64,000 nucleotides of DNA from Brevibacillus laterosporus (GTDB taxonomy: Bacteria > Bacillota > Bacilli > Brevibacillales > Brevibacillaceae): positions 5,439,501 through 5,503,500 of the forward strand of contig CP033464.1 of assembly GCA_007833815.1 (NCBI GenBank), given 5' to 3'. The notes under the pieces were generated by a model. That model did not search any database. It was not told the origin of the DNA and saw only the letters and a program-made list of their open reading frames with translations. Shown here piece after piece: positions 17,435 through 26,033 of the stretch. The translations under genes were made by a program, and so were the position numbers. Position 1 is the stretch's first letter. Each line of letters begins with the position of its first letter.

Positions 17435-17578
17435 CTATTGCATCCCATGAGGTGCCTGGCTAAACCCTTGTACTGGCTTGCTTTCATTCTCATGTTTTGC
17501 ATTTTGACCACTATGGTGAGCATCTCCGCCATGACGAATATGATACTTATCGTTTTTGCCTTTGATTTGCTTTGCCAT
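17435..17578 (-). CDS. 47-residue hydrophilic, His-rich protein of unknown function
   Basis: The start is ATG 17578 with AAAGGAGG 7 bases upstream, not the longer frame to 17671, which runs into the preceding terminator. The product begins MAKQIKGKNDKYHIRHGG and is rich in His, Lys, Gly and Asn with no hydrophobic core. It probably is unstructured. Such small hydrophilic proteins are frequent in spore-formers, but no family is recognised. Confidence 0.65.
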   Translation of the reverse strand: MAKQIKGKNDKYHIRHGGDAHHSGQNAKHENESKPVQGFSQAPHGMQ

Positions 17579-17649
17579 CTGCTCTCCTCCTTTTATCTTG
17601 CTTCCTCTATTGTGTGAGTATACCGCTTTCGCCATGCATAGATAGGCCA

Positions 17650-17692
17650 GAAATAAAACATCCCGTCTCACTTAAATAGCAAGACGGGATGT
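17650..17692 (-). terminator. Terminator of the SEC-C protein gene
   Basis: ACATCCCGTCT and AGACGGGATGT are perfect 11-base arms. On the minus strand TTTTATTT follows. Confidence 0.85.
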
Positions 17693-17698
17693 AAGTGA

Positions 17699-19735
17699 TT
17701 ATGCTTTTTGCCTAGTAGCAGCTATAACCAATTCAGTGATGGCTGGTGGATAAATCTCAGGAGCACCATAGAGGCGGAACTTGCCATTCTCTACAAGTCC
17801 AGTGATAGCAAACATGCTCCACCCCTCGTTCATCACTATTTCTTGTTCTGTTACAAATGAGAGTTGTTCACCATTTTGACGCGTTAAGGCATACTCAGGC
17901 TGTTTTTTGCCAGCGTAAGCAAACATTTCTTCCAGCACCACTTGCGGTTGCAAGGAAGCTTGGTGCAGAGAATGAACAGCTTCTTTGGACAACAGAGTAC
18001 GCATACGATACGCTTCTGGCAAATCTTCTTTTAGTTGACCAATCAAGCTCAGCATGTCAGCAGTCAAGAAAATCTTATGCTTCTTATCTAGCCATTTGAA
18101 GAATGCTGTAAGTACAGAAAGCAAATTGATTGCCAAGGTTTTGGAAGGAGAGTCTACACGTTCCAATACATCATGAGCTAAGAAATAAGCGACATGCTGA
18201 ATACGTAATGTGTTCCAATCAAACGAAGGACTAAATGCATTACGGATAAATGTACGGAACAAATTCATAGTTTCATCATATTTTTTCATCGTTAGCTCAG
18301 ACTTTCCTGCTGTCATTTCCTCTACGAAAGAAGCAATGTCAGCTAACACTTCTGGGCGAACAGTAAAAATACTCTCCGGCAGACCTTCGATTAACGGACG
18401 ATCCAACAAGTTAGCTACATGATGAAGGCGATTTGGCATGGACAGTTTTGTTTTTAGCACTTCTACGTTCATAAAGCGCGCAATACCGTGGCCCATCCCC
18501 TCCTCTTGTTCTAACTTCTCCACGATCTGATCAAGAGCATCTTTTAACTCTTGCTTATCAGAAGCGGCTACCAACAATGGTGGTACGTCCTGAAGCTCTA
18601 TCTGAGGCGTCTGTACCCATTTCTCCGTAAAGTAGCTCTGGATAGTCCATTGCAACACTTTAGGTGGTAATATAGGTACACTTGTGATGAACAAAGTACC
18701 TTGAGCCAATCTAGTTCCTGTCGAACTTAACTGAGTAATAAGCACTTCTTCTGTTGGAACACTTAGCTGAAGCGCATCACTCGCCCTTTCGACACCTGGT
18801 TTATATCCTTCAATAGTCAGTCGATTTTTTTCTAAAATCAATTCAGCTGCTACCTCATGAAGTTCCAATAAGGCACTATCCAAAGAACGAATCAGGAACT
18901 CGTCCTTTTGCGTAGCATAAATCCAAATCTCGTGAGAAGCTTCTTGCTTTTTAGATTCAAAGGAACCATGTGTTTTTAATAAGCGTCTGATTTCAGGAGC
19001 GTGCACACCTTCATAAACGAAGCGAACCATGCTCTCTTCCTCAGGTTCTTGCTCATAGCTTACACCTTGTTCATTTAAACGCTTGTAAAGAGCTAGTGAA
19101 ATAGCTTCTCTATCCGCACTCTGAACATTTTTTACAATAGATAGCAATTCTTTTTTTAAAGAAGCACTTACCATTAAACTACCTGAAAAGATAGAATCAC
19201 GGTAGCCGAGAGGAATTAACCTACCTAGCAATAGTTGTCCTGGTTTTAGTACAACGGATTGGGAAGGGATTAGATTGCGTTCCTGATTGTCGTACACATC
19301 AGTAACGACAGTCATATTTTCTGTAACAGATGTAATCTCGTATAGACCCAATTGAAGATGTAACAAACCATCTTTTATCTCTTGATCCATTCGTTTACCG
19401 TATTGAGCGATGAAATGTTCAAGGATAGAAACACCCTCGTTTTTCACATCGAACACGTACCAATTCATAAAATGGTCCATCCAGCGTGGTTGGAACAGCT
19501 CTTTTATAGAAAGGCCCGTTTCTTCAGCAAAACGATCTCTCGCCCTACTTATTTCTAAATCGCTTACATGCTGCACGACATACTTGGTTAGACGTTCTGT
19601 CCAAGTAGCAAACTCTTTGCGCAGCTTTTGCTCGCGAGCCATACGTACATGGGCAATGTCCGTTACAACACCACAGCACTTTTTATATTTCTTACCGCTG
19701 CCACATGGACACAGTTCATTTCTACCGACTGACAT
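17699..19735 (-). CDS. Large SEC-C motif protein
   Basis: A 678-aa cytoplasmic protein whose N-terminus carries the SEC-C zinc motif CPCGSGKKYKKCC (Cys9, 11, 20, 21), as in the SecA tail. The middle (about 30-400) is not recognised. Residues about 450-560 (SELTMKKYDETMNLFRTFIR to LLSVLTAFFKWLDK) look like the helical core-binding domain of tyrosine recombinases. No catalytic Arg/His/Tyr domain follows. Ribosome site AAGGAG is about 12 bases before ATG 19735, with a C-run between. Function unknown; SEC-C proteins often bind SecB-like or nucleic acid partners. Confidence 0.75.
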   Translation of the reverse strand: MSVGRNELCPCGSGKKYKKCCGVVTDIAHVRMAREQKLRKEFATWTERLTKYVVQHVSDLEISRARDRFAEETGLSIKELFQPRWMDHFMNWYVFDVKNEGVSILEHFIAQYGKRMDQEIKDGLLHLQLGLYEITSVTENMTVVTDVYDNQERNLIPSQSVVLKPGQLLLGRLIPLGYRDSIFSGSLMVSASLKKELLSIVKNVQSADREAISLALYKRLNEQGVSYEQEPEEESMVRFVYEGVHAPEIRRLLKTHGSFESKKQEASHEIWIYATQKDEFLIRSLDSALLELHEVAAELILEKNRLTIEGYKPGVERASDALQLSVPTEEVLITQLSSTGTRLAQGTLFITSVPILPPKVLQWTIQSYFTEKWVQTPQIELQDVPPLLVAASDKQELKDALDQIVEKLEQEEGMGHGIARFMNVEVLKTKLSMPNRLHHVANLLDRPLIEGLPESIFTVRPEVLADIASFVEEMTAGKSELTMKKYDETMNLFRTFIRNAFSPSFDWNTLRIQHVAYFLAHDVLERVDSPSKTLAINLLSVLTAFFKWLDKKHKIFLTADMLSLIGQLKEDLPEAYRMRTLLSKEAVHSLHQASLQPQVVLEEMFAYAGKKQPEYALTRQNGEQLSFVTEQEIVMNEGWSMFAITGLVENGKFRLYGAPEIYPPAITELVIAATRQKA

Positions 19736-19845
19736 GGGGGGTTGTTTCTCCTTTCGACCCAGCTAACCTTCAGCTAGGAATTGCCACAATCCTTCTAGTT
19801 ATATCGCATTTCCCGAATTGATTGCAAGTTATTCTACCCGAATAT

Positions 19846-20088
19846 CTAGTAATCAATACTAATATCTGCGTATGCTTCCCATTTTTCAATAAAAAGTTGT
19901 AGCTTTTTGATAAGCTTCTCAACTCTTTCACGTTCAGCAACACATTCAGATATCGCTTCTAATTGATTGGTGGAAAAAAACTGCACCACCAACATTTCCA
20001 TATGCTTTAAACGAGCCTCATACTGCAAAATGATCTCTCGGATCACATAAAATCTCTTTTCCATGCAAATGGACTCTTCTGTTTTCAT
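19846..20088 (-). CDS. Small helical protein translationally coupled to the upstream gene
   Basis: An 80-aa protein that is almost entirely predicted coiled helix (VIREIILQYEARLKHMEMLV..ERERVEKLIKKLQLF, read in parts). Its ATG at 20088 overlaps the upstream stop as TAATG, so translation is coupled. A second Met at residue 9 is possible. Family unknown. Confidence 0.6.
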   Translation of the reverse strand: MKTEESICMEKRFYVIREIILQYEARLKHMEMLVVQFFSTNQLEAISECVAERERVEKLIKKLQLFIEKWEAYADISIDY

Positions 20089-21053
20089 TATTCTTGATCT
20101 AATGTAGTCACAATTGTTTTGATGTCGGTAACTACCTGTTCGTTTTTATGTTTCTCTTTCATTAGGATTTCAATCGCATCCATGTTACTTTCTTGGAAAT
20201 GTGAAATAACCTCTTGGGACATTTCTGCATTGCGTTGATCCAAAAGAGACGCTGCCTTGCTTAATAGTTGTTCTACTTCTGTTAATACGTTTTTCGTTTG
20301 CGTTGTAATCATGATTTTTTCCTCCTGTACCGGTTCTAAATTTTTTCCTTGTGGTTCGGTTTGCTCAAGTGCTGGTTTTTCGACGAGAGTATCTGTCGTA
20401 GCCACTTGTGCCTCTGCGGCTTCCACTTCCTGTATAGCTATTGCCGTATCATCTTGGCCGTTTACGTAAATGTTTTCACCGTTAACCGTAAAGCGTCCGT
20501 CCAATTCTGGTGCAAAAATACTTTCTTTAATGGACAGCTTCAACTCATTCTCCACCATGTGGAACAAAAGTCGGATGGAGAGTCTGTCGATTGCTTTACT
20601 AACCAAAAATTCATAAATGGAGTCATTGGCGAGCTTCCATTCAGCAAGATACCAACGATCATCTCCATCGTACTGAATAAAACGTGGGTCTTTATCCAGT
20701 GTTAGCAATTTCGTGATCTGATTCCAGGAAAAATGGGTATGTTGACGCAATTCACGCATCATTTGGTCTAAATTTTTGGGAGAGTGGGATTTTCTCACAA
20801 AACGATATGCCTGATCAAATAATTGATGTGGTTGGTAAGAAAGCTCTAGTATTGCTTCCGTTCTTCCAACCTTTATGGGCGAATCAGTAAGCTGCATGGC
20901 TTCGGAGAGGGTTGCTTCCGCGCTTTTTCCATTTGGCATAAGACTCAGTTGCTCTTCTAGGCGCGCAATGATATCAGTTCTTGGAAGTGAACGCTCCCCT
21001 GGCCGAAAAACCTTCTTGATGTAACTAGCGATGGTATATGTTGGCCTCTTCAT
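20088..21053 (-). CDS. Protein of unknown function with winged-helix-like N-terminus
   Basis: A 321-aa protein. ATG 21053 has AAGGAG 7 bases upstream; the frame open to 21077 lacks a site. Residues about 90-160 (LDQMMRELRQHTHFSWNQITKLLTL..DDRWYLAEW) look like a winged-helix, as in RNA-polymerase delta/HARE-HTH domains. The C-terminal part after an acidic, Glu/Ala/Gln-rich linker is a coiled helix. It forms a two-gene unit with 19846-20088. DNA or polymerase binding is only suggested. Confidence 0.6.
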   Translation of the reverse strand: MKRPTYTIASYIKKVFRPGERSLPRTDIIARLEEQLSLMPNGKSAEATLSEAMQLTDSPIKVGRTEAILELSYQPHQLFDQAYRFVRKSHSPKNLDQMMRELRQHTHFSWNQITKLLTLDKDPRFIQYDGDDRWYLAEWKLANDSIYEFLVSKAIDRLSIRLLFHMVENELKLSIKESIFAPELDGRFTVNGENIYVNGQDDTAIAIQEVEAAEAQVATTDTLVEKPALEQTEPQGKNLEPVQEEKIMITTQTKNVLTEVEQLLSKAASLLDQRNAEMSQEVISHFQESNMDAIEILMKEKHKNEQVVTDIKTIVTTLDQE

Positions 21054-21422
21054 GAACATTCTCCTTCTGCATTGCAAAGACTTTCCACAAGACGGAATAG
21101 TAACCTATATTCTACATCAAAGCAGAAAATCCTACATTTAGTATTGTTTTTTTATGACTGAATGTGATTTTGTAACAGCCTCGTTATCATTGTAATCGCA
21201 TACATGCTGATCAATTATAGATTCTTTCCGTTTTTTCAGAAACAACTTGCTTGTTCCGTAACCTTTTTCTTTCCTCAAACGTAATGGTAAACATAACGTG
21301 TAAATAGCATCTTTGATTTACAGATGGAAATAAAATAGTAGGGATTGGTGGTGGATTTACTACCTCTTCGGTATATAATGGGGAGAGGTTTTGACAGAGT
21401 TTATGAACTGGAGGAATTAACG
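21054..21422. other. Divergent gap before bcrC
   Basis: The 369-base gap between the divergent unknown gene and bcrC contains the ECF-like promoter listed separately. A TATAAT at 21374 lacks a good -35. No further gene is supported. Confidence 0.5.
21275..21302 (+). promoter_or_regulatory. ECF-sigma-like promoter of bcrC
   Basis: TCAAAC (21275-21280) and CGTG (21297-21300) are 16 bases apart, close to the TGAAAC-N16-CGTC pattern of SigM/SigX/SigW promoters. B. subtilis bcrC is controlled by such sigma factors. Confidence 0.4.
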
Positions 21423-22037
21423 TTGGATTCTACTGTTGTACAAGCCCTCAGCACCTTTGCTGGTTCCTATTCAGTCGTTGGCTGGATTAGTATTTTTCTA
21501 TCTAAATATGCAGAATACCTATTTTATCTGAGTATCCCGGTTTACTGGTTTTTTGGCAATCGTAAAAATAAACGAATGATTATCCAAACGATTATTGTTT
21601 GTTGTATTTCCATGGGACTTAGCTGGTTGTTAGGCCAGCTTATTCCTCGCGATCGCCCATTTGTTACATTGCCACTCATACCATTAGTACCGCATGACGC
21701 GGATGCTTCTTTTCCAAGTGACCATGCTACAGCAGCATTAGCCATCGCGGCAACCTACTGGTACTTTATTAAGCCAAAAGGTAGACGCTTCTGGATGACA
21801 CTCGCAGTCGGGGTCTCTCTTTCCCGCGTATTCATTGGTGTGCATTATCCAACAGACGTTTTATCCGGTATGGTACTCGGCATGAGCTGTGCTTACGCTA
21901 TTCACAGCTTACTCCCAAGATTTCCTCAAGTAGTAAGCTTAATTGATCAGGGCATTCTTTTGTACGAGAAAATTGAAAGTGCGATTATACCAGCAAAAAA
22001 ATCAGCTACACGCAAAAAACAGCACACGATCGAATAA
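21423..22037 (+). CDS. bcrC: Undecaprenyl-diphosphate phosphatase, PAP2 family (BcrC)
   Basis: BcrC dephosphorylates undecaprenyl pyrophosphate outside the membrane, recycling the carrier and giving bacitracin resistance. The 204-aa protein has five to six membrane segments and the three phosphatase motifs: RDRP (about 76-79), PSDH (98-101) and SRVFIGVHYPTD (134-145). The open frame extends to 21345, but TTG 21423 has GGAGG 8 bases upstream and aligns with known BcrC N-termini, so it is the likely start. Closed by a strong terminator. Confidence 0.9.
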   Translation: MDSTVVQALSTFAGSYSVVGWISIFLSKYAEYLFYLSIPVYWFFGNRKNKRMIIQTIIVCCISMGLSWLLGQLIPRDRPFVTLPLIPLVPHDADASFPSDHATAALAIAATYWYFIKPKGRRFWMTLAVGVSLSRVFIGVHYPTDVLSGMVLGMSCAYAIHSLLPRFPQVVSLIDQGILLYEKIESAIIPAKKSATRKKQHTIE

Positions 22038-22046
22038 TCTTTCTTG

Positions 22047-22106
22047 AAAAAAGACCTTTTCACCACTTGAAACTTCAGCAAGTTTCATGATGAGAAGGTC
22101 TTTTTG
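22047..22106. terminator. Bidirectional terminator between bcrC and the glycerate kinase gene
   Basis: AAAAAAGACCTT and AAGGTCTTTTT flank an inner CTTGAAAC/GTTTCA stem. A-run and T-run serve both converging genes. Confidence 0.85.
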
Positions 22107-22111
22107 TTTTC

Positions 22112-23263
22112 CTATTTTTTCGCCTGCAACATTGCTCCTAGCTTCAAGGACATAGCTACATTGCGCGCCGTCCGCTCCATATTTTGAGCCCCTTCTTGCA
22201 AAATCTCTTCTAAGGGAGCCAGATGCGGAATGATCGGGAATAAAAGATCAATTCCATACTCATGCACAACATTGCTTTCCTCGGTCAGGCAACCCGCAAT
22301 TCCGATCACTGGAACATGATACTGCTTTGCAGTTTTGGCTACACCAATCGGGGTTTTACCATGAATGGTCTGAAAGTCTACGCGCCCTTCCCCTGTGATG
22401 ACAAAATCAGCATCCTGCACATGTTTTGCCAACCCAGTAGCCTCTATTACGATCTGAATACCACGTTTTAATTCACATTGAAAGAAAGCTAATACACCTG
22501 CTCCTAGACCACCTGCTGCCCCAGCTCCTTCAATCTGATCAACATCTTTACCAAGGCATTCTTTTAATTTCTTCGCATAATGTGCTAAATTTTTATCCAG
22601 AAAAGCTACTTGCTGTGAGGTTGCCCCTTTTTGCGGTCCAAATACTGCGGAAGCCCCCTTTGGTCCTGTCAATGGATTATCAACGTCACAAGCTACTTCA
22701 AAGGTTACCTGTTGTAGACGCGGGTCAAGACCACTTATATCAATTTGATCAAGCTTACCAAGCTCTCCGCCCCCGCTACCAAGATCTTTACCGTTCTGAT
22801 CTAGTAACCGTACCCCTAATGCCTGTGCTACACCGGCACCGCCATCATTCGTTGCACTTCCACCTAATCCTAGTATGATATGTGTAACGCCTAAATCCAA
22901 AGCATGAAGAATCAGTTCACCAGTCCCCCGCGTTGTTGTGAGAAGCGGGTTTCTTTGTTCACGCGGCACTAGCTGCAAACCAGAAGCTGCTGCCATCTCA
23001 ATAACCGCCGTCTTTTTATCGCCCAATAAACCGTAGAATGCATCCACAGGTTGATCCATAGGACCCGTCACTTTACAAGTAACAATCTCTCCACCAGTAG
23101 CATCCACCAGCGATTGAACCGTACCTTCTCCACCATCTGCCATCGGTACCAATACACACTCTGCATCAGGGAAGACTTCTTTTACTCCTTTTTCAATTGC
23201 TTCTGCCGCCTGCAAAGCTGTAAGACTTTCTTTAAAAGAATCCGGTGCAATAACGAATTTCAT
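22112..23263 (-). CDS. Glycerate kinase
   Basis: Phosphorylates glycerate to phosphoglycerate for entry to glycolysis. The 383-aa protein matches the GarK/GlxK family along its length: MKFVIAPDSFKESLTALQAA at the start, GGEGTVQSLVDATGG near 47, ILGLGGSATNDGGAGVAQALG near 128 (read in part) and GEGRVDFQTIHGKTPIGVA near 290. GAGGAG is 8 bases before ATG 23263. Downstream of a GntP permease in one operon, so uptake and activation of glycerate are linked. Confidence 0.93.
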   Translation of the reverse strand: MKFVIAPDSFKESLTALQAAEAIEKGVKEVFPDAECVLVPMADGGEGTVQSLVDATGGEIVTCKVTGPMDQPVDAFYGLLGDKKTAVIEMAAASGLQLVPREQRNPLLTTTRGTGELILHALDLGVTHIILGLGGSATNDGGAGVAQALGVRLLDQNGKDLGSGGGELGKLDQIDISGLDPRLQQVTFEVACDVDNPLTGPKGASAVFGPQKGATSQQVAFLDKNLAHYAKKLKECLGKDVDQIEGAGAAGGLGAGVLAFFQCELKRGIQIVIEATGLAKHVQDADFVITGEGRVDFQTIHGKTPIGVAKTAKQYHVPVIGIAGCLTEESNVVHEYGIDLLFPIIPHLAPLEEILQEGAQNMERTARNVAMSLKLGAMLQAKK

Positions 23264-23301
23264 GGTTGTCTCTCCTCTCAGGTGTTACCCTTGCTATTTT
23301 T

Positions 23302-24570
23302 TTAGCCAAGAATTTGGAAGATACCAAACAAAAGGGTAGAAATTACAGCAAGCACCAAACCAATAGCTGTTTCATAAGGAATTAAGCGCAAACGTTCTTT
23401 CATCGCCATATTGACGCTACCACCTGTTGCATGGAAGAAGCTTCCGTGTGGCATATGATCAAATACGGTTGCACCTGCATGTATCATCGCTGCTGCTGCA
23501 AGTGAGCTTACACCTAACTCAACGATCGTACTACCAAAAACAGAACTTGCTACCACGGTACCAGCTGTTGTAGAAGCCGTAGCCAAAGACATTAGCGCAC
23601 CGCTAATTGGTGCCAGCAGATAGGCTGGGAGACCGGATGCCGTCAATCCTGAAATAATAACGCCTTTTAACTCTGAGTTGGCAATAATTCCTGCAAGTGT
23701 CCCTGTACCAATCAACATGATTGCTACACCAGACATTTTTCCTAACCCATATATCGCATACTGATTAATTTTCTTTGCACGCCCCATAGCAATTGCACCT
23801 ACAAGACCACCAACTGGTAAAGCAATTAGCGGATCTATATTGATGTTGAATAGAGGACGCAAAGCCAGCAGAACAATCGCTGTAAGCGGTGCCAAAATAG
23901 CTGCTCCAAAACTCGGTAATGTACTTCTATCAACTTCATTAATTTCACTTTTTTCTACTTTGCTTCCTTTTTGCGACAGACGCTTGGCAATAAAGTAGGT
24001 CACTACTACTCCAAAGATAGCTGGAATAATTCCTGCCGCCATCACGGATGTCAATGGTACGTAAAATGTATCTGCTGCTGCGATCGTGTTAGGATTCGGT
24101 GACATAATGTTACCAGCTTTTCCTCCACCAATCATCGCAAGCAAAATTCCCATTTTAGATATATCAGCGCGCTGCGCGATTGCAAGAGCAATCGGAGCTA
24201 CGGTAATAACAGCTACGTCGATAAAAACTCCCACAGCTGTCAAAATCATCGTCGCGATAGCTAGTGCTAGTAGTGCTCTGGTTTCGCCTACTTTTTTCAC
24301 AATGGTCTCAGCGATCGTGGATGCTGCTCCCGATTCAATTAGTACACCAGCCAAGACACCAGCTGCAAGGATACGTAGGACAGCTGGAATAACTCCCTTG
24401 GTGCCTTCAATCATTAGGGTCACGGTGTCTGGCAAACTGACTCCCCCAATAATACCACCAATCAAGGCACCAGCTATCATTCCATAAGCAGGCGGCACTT
24501 TACGTAAAATAAGGACGATTGCTACAACCAACGCTGCTAATGCCCCGAAAACGCTTACGGTTACATCCAT
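23302..24570 (-). CDS. GntP-family permease, probable glycerate or gluconate transporter
   Basis: A 422-aa integral membrane protein with about 12 segments. Family signs include ILAAGVLAGVLIESGAA near 67, MSPNPNTIAA near 155 and a DHMPHGSFFHATGGS loop near 375, typical of GntP symporters. AAGGAGG precedes ATG 24570. It is the first gene of the pair with glycerate kinase, so glycerate is the likely substrate; gluconate is the alternative. Confidence 0.88.
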   Translation of the reverse strand: MDVTVSVFGALAALVVAIVLILRKVPPAYGMIAGALIGGIIGGVSLPDTVTLMIEGTKGVIPAVLRILAAGVLAGVLIESGAASTIAETIVKKVGETRALLALAIATMILTAVGVFIDVAVITVAPIALAIAQRADISKMGILLAMIGGGKAGNIMSPNPNTIAAADTFYVPLTSVMAAGIIPAIFGVVVTYFIAKRLSQKGSKVEKSEINEVDRSTLPSFGAAILAPLTAIVLLALRPLFNINIDPLIALPVGGLVGAIAMGRAKKINQYAIYGLGKMSGVAIMLIGTGTLAGIIANSELKGVIISGLTASGLPAYLLAPISGALMSLATASTTAGTVVASSVFGSTIVELGVSSLAAAAMIHAGATVFDHMPHGSFFHATGGSVNMAMKERLRLIPYETAIGLVLAVISTLLFGIFQILG

Positions 24571-24628
24571 GTGTGACTCCTCCTTCTGATTTTTGCTCTA
24601 TTTGAATGATTGTTATTTCCTGTCTTTA

Positions 24629-24656
24629 TCATAGCGCTTTCATGTAAGCGGATTCA
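24629..24656 (-). promoter_or_regulatory. Pair of cre-like sites over the glycerate operon promoter
   Basis: On the minus strand TGAAAGCGCTATGA (24642-24629) resembles a cre site and overlaps a TATGAT -10 box. A second cre-like word, TGTAAGCGGATTCA, lies at 24643-24656 on the plus strand. The -35 is poor, as expected for a promoter needing the CdaR-type activator. Confidence 0.45.
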
Positions 24657-24662
24657 TCATCT

Positions 24663-24704
24663 ATAAAAACAAAACTCCCGTCTGCAGGACAAGGAGTTTT
24701 TGTT
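24663..24704 (-). terminator. Terminator of the CdaR-type regulator gene
   Basis: AACAAAACTCC pairs with GGAGTTTTTGTT. On the minus strand the T-run TTGTTTTTATAG follows. Confidence 0.75.
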
Positions 24705-24792
24705 CATTTGCACAAAAAGGGTTGCTTGATTTTAAGAAACTGGAAATTGTTACTCCATCACACTGTCTGGTCATTAATCGCTACTTACATGC

Positions 24793-25953
24793 TTACTCGG
24801 TTTTCAGCTTATACAGCCACATAGCAAATTGCAACGAGATCAAGTCACTAATTCGCTTGGGATCTTTTCCAGTGATGTCATGAATGCGTTGTAATCGGTA
24901 TCTGAGCGTATTACGGTGAATAATGAGCCGCTTAGCAACTCTGTGCAACTCACCCTCTTCGATCATATAAGCTTGTAAGGTTTGCTGGAGCTCCCCACTT
25001 TTATCCAGATTAATAAGATTCTTATACACCTTGATCATCTCATCAGATTTCCAAGAATCCTGTACCGATACCATCAAAGTCTCATTTATGAAATCATCAT
25101 AGTAATAAACGGTTAATTCTGGAGCCATAGCTTTACCAGCAATCAAAGTGTCTTGAGCAGACTCATAGCAATGCCGTAACCCTTCAGCACCCGAAAAAGC
25201 TTTTCCCACCGATATTTTAATAGGTGTGATTAACTGATTTTTAAGCAATGATAAAATTTGCTCAACACCTTCACAAATAGCTTCCTCATCACGATAATGA
25301 CGTGATTCTTTTACTAATACAATCTGCTTAGAATTCTTAATTGCCATCATCTCAATGGTATCGCGCGTCTCCAATAAACCAACCATTTGGCGTAATGTGG
25401 TGTAAGCTCGATCATCCGAAATCCCTTTATCCATTAATTCAATGACCACCGCCACCCTCTTAATGGATAAATCGATTTGCAACCGCCTAGCCTGTTCCTT
25501 CCATAAGGTTACATTTTGCTGTTCAGAATGTATGATCGACAACAAAAAATCTTCACGTAACCGCTTATCCAGCTTGGCTTGCTCTAGTAGATAGGATTGT
25601 TCTAGAAACATCTCTGCTGTCATTTTGACAAGCTCCCCATACTTCGTCACTTCCCGAGGATCGCCAGTTATACCAATAACACCTACAATTTCGTTTTGGA
25701 ATTGAATAATTAAATTGGTTCCAGCCTGAACACCAACCAGACGGGTCACATCTTCTGGGTATACTTCAAAACGACCTTTACGCTCAATAGCAATAACCGC
25801 ACCTTCATGCTTTTGATGTAGCCTCTTTTTATCACCTGAAGCGATAATATATCCATGCTCATCCATCACGTTTACGTTATAACCAATTACCTTCATCATG
25901 CGAGTAACAATTGCCTGCGCGAGCTCTTGTGTAACTTGCAACACTCCGACCAC
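24793..25953 (-). CDS. CdaR/PucR-like sugar-diacid regulator
   Basis: A 386-aa activator: N-terminal diacid-recognition domain (about 5-135; MDEHGYIIASGDKKR), a central GGDEF-like/linker region, and a C-terminal PucR-type HTH (about 320-380; RVAKRLIIHRNTLRYRLQRI). Relatives control glycerate and glucarate genes, and the glycerate kinase/permease pair is directly downstream. The start is uncertain: GTG 25953 is used here, while GTG or TTG at codons 4-5 align better with relatives. It probably senses glycerate. Confidence 0.88.
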   Translation of the reverse strand: MVGVLQVTQELAQAIVTRMMKVIGYNVNVMDEHGYIIASGDKKRLHQKHEGAVIAIERKGRFEVYPEDVTRLVGVQAGTNLIIQFQNEIVGVIGITGDPREVTKYGELVKMTAEMFLEQSYLLEQAKLDKRLREDFLLSIIHSEQQNVTLWKEQARRLQIDLSIKRVAVVIELMDKGISDDRAYTTLRQMVGLLETRDTIEMMAIKNSKQIVLVKESRHYRDEEAICEGVEQILSLLKNQLITPIKISVGKAFSGAEGLRHCYESAQDTLIAGKAMAPELTVYYYDDFINETLMVSVQDSWKSDEMIKVYKNLINLDKSGELQQTLQAYMIEEGELHRVAKRLIIHRNTLRYRLQRIHDITGKDPKRISDLISLQFAMWLYKLKTE

Positions 25954-25969
25954 ATCCCTTTATTGTTCC

Positions 25970-26014
25970 AAAAAACCATCGGCTAAGGCTCTCACCTCTT
26001 TCGATGGTTTTTTG
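25970..26014 (-). terminator. Terminator of the permease gene, inside the cdaR leader
   Basis: AAAAAACCATCG and CGATGGTTTTTT pair with a 20-base loop. It closes the permease gene at 26034. Only 16 bases separate it from cdaR, so cdaR transcription either passes through it or starts beside it (a TTGCAT-17-TATACA pair precedes the hairpin on the minus strand). Confidence 0.8.
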
Positions 26015-26033
26015 TATAACATAGTAGATAGCG

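Noticed and set aside
24086-24487. Open frame of 133 aa on the plus strand inside the GntP gene
   Set aside because: It is the antisense shadow of a real membrane protein gene, with repetitive Ile/Ala/Pro composition and no ribosome site.
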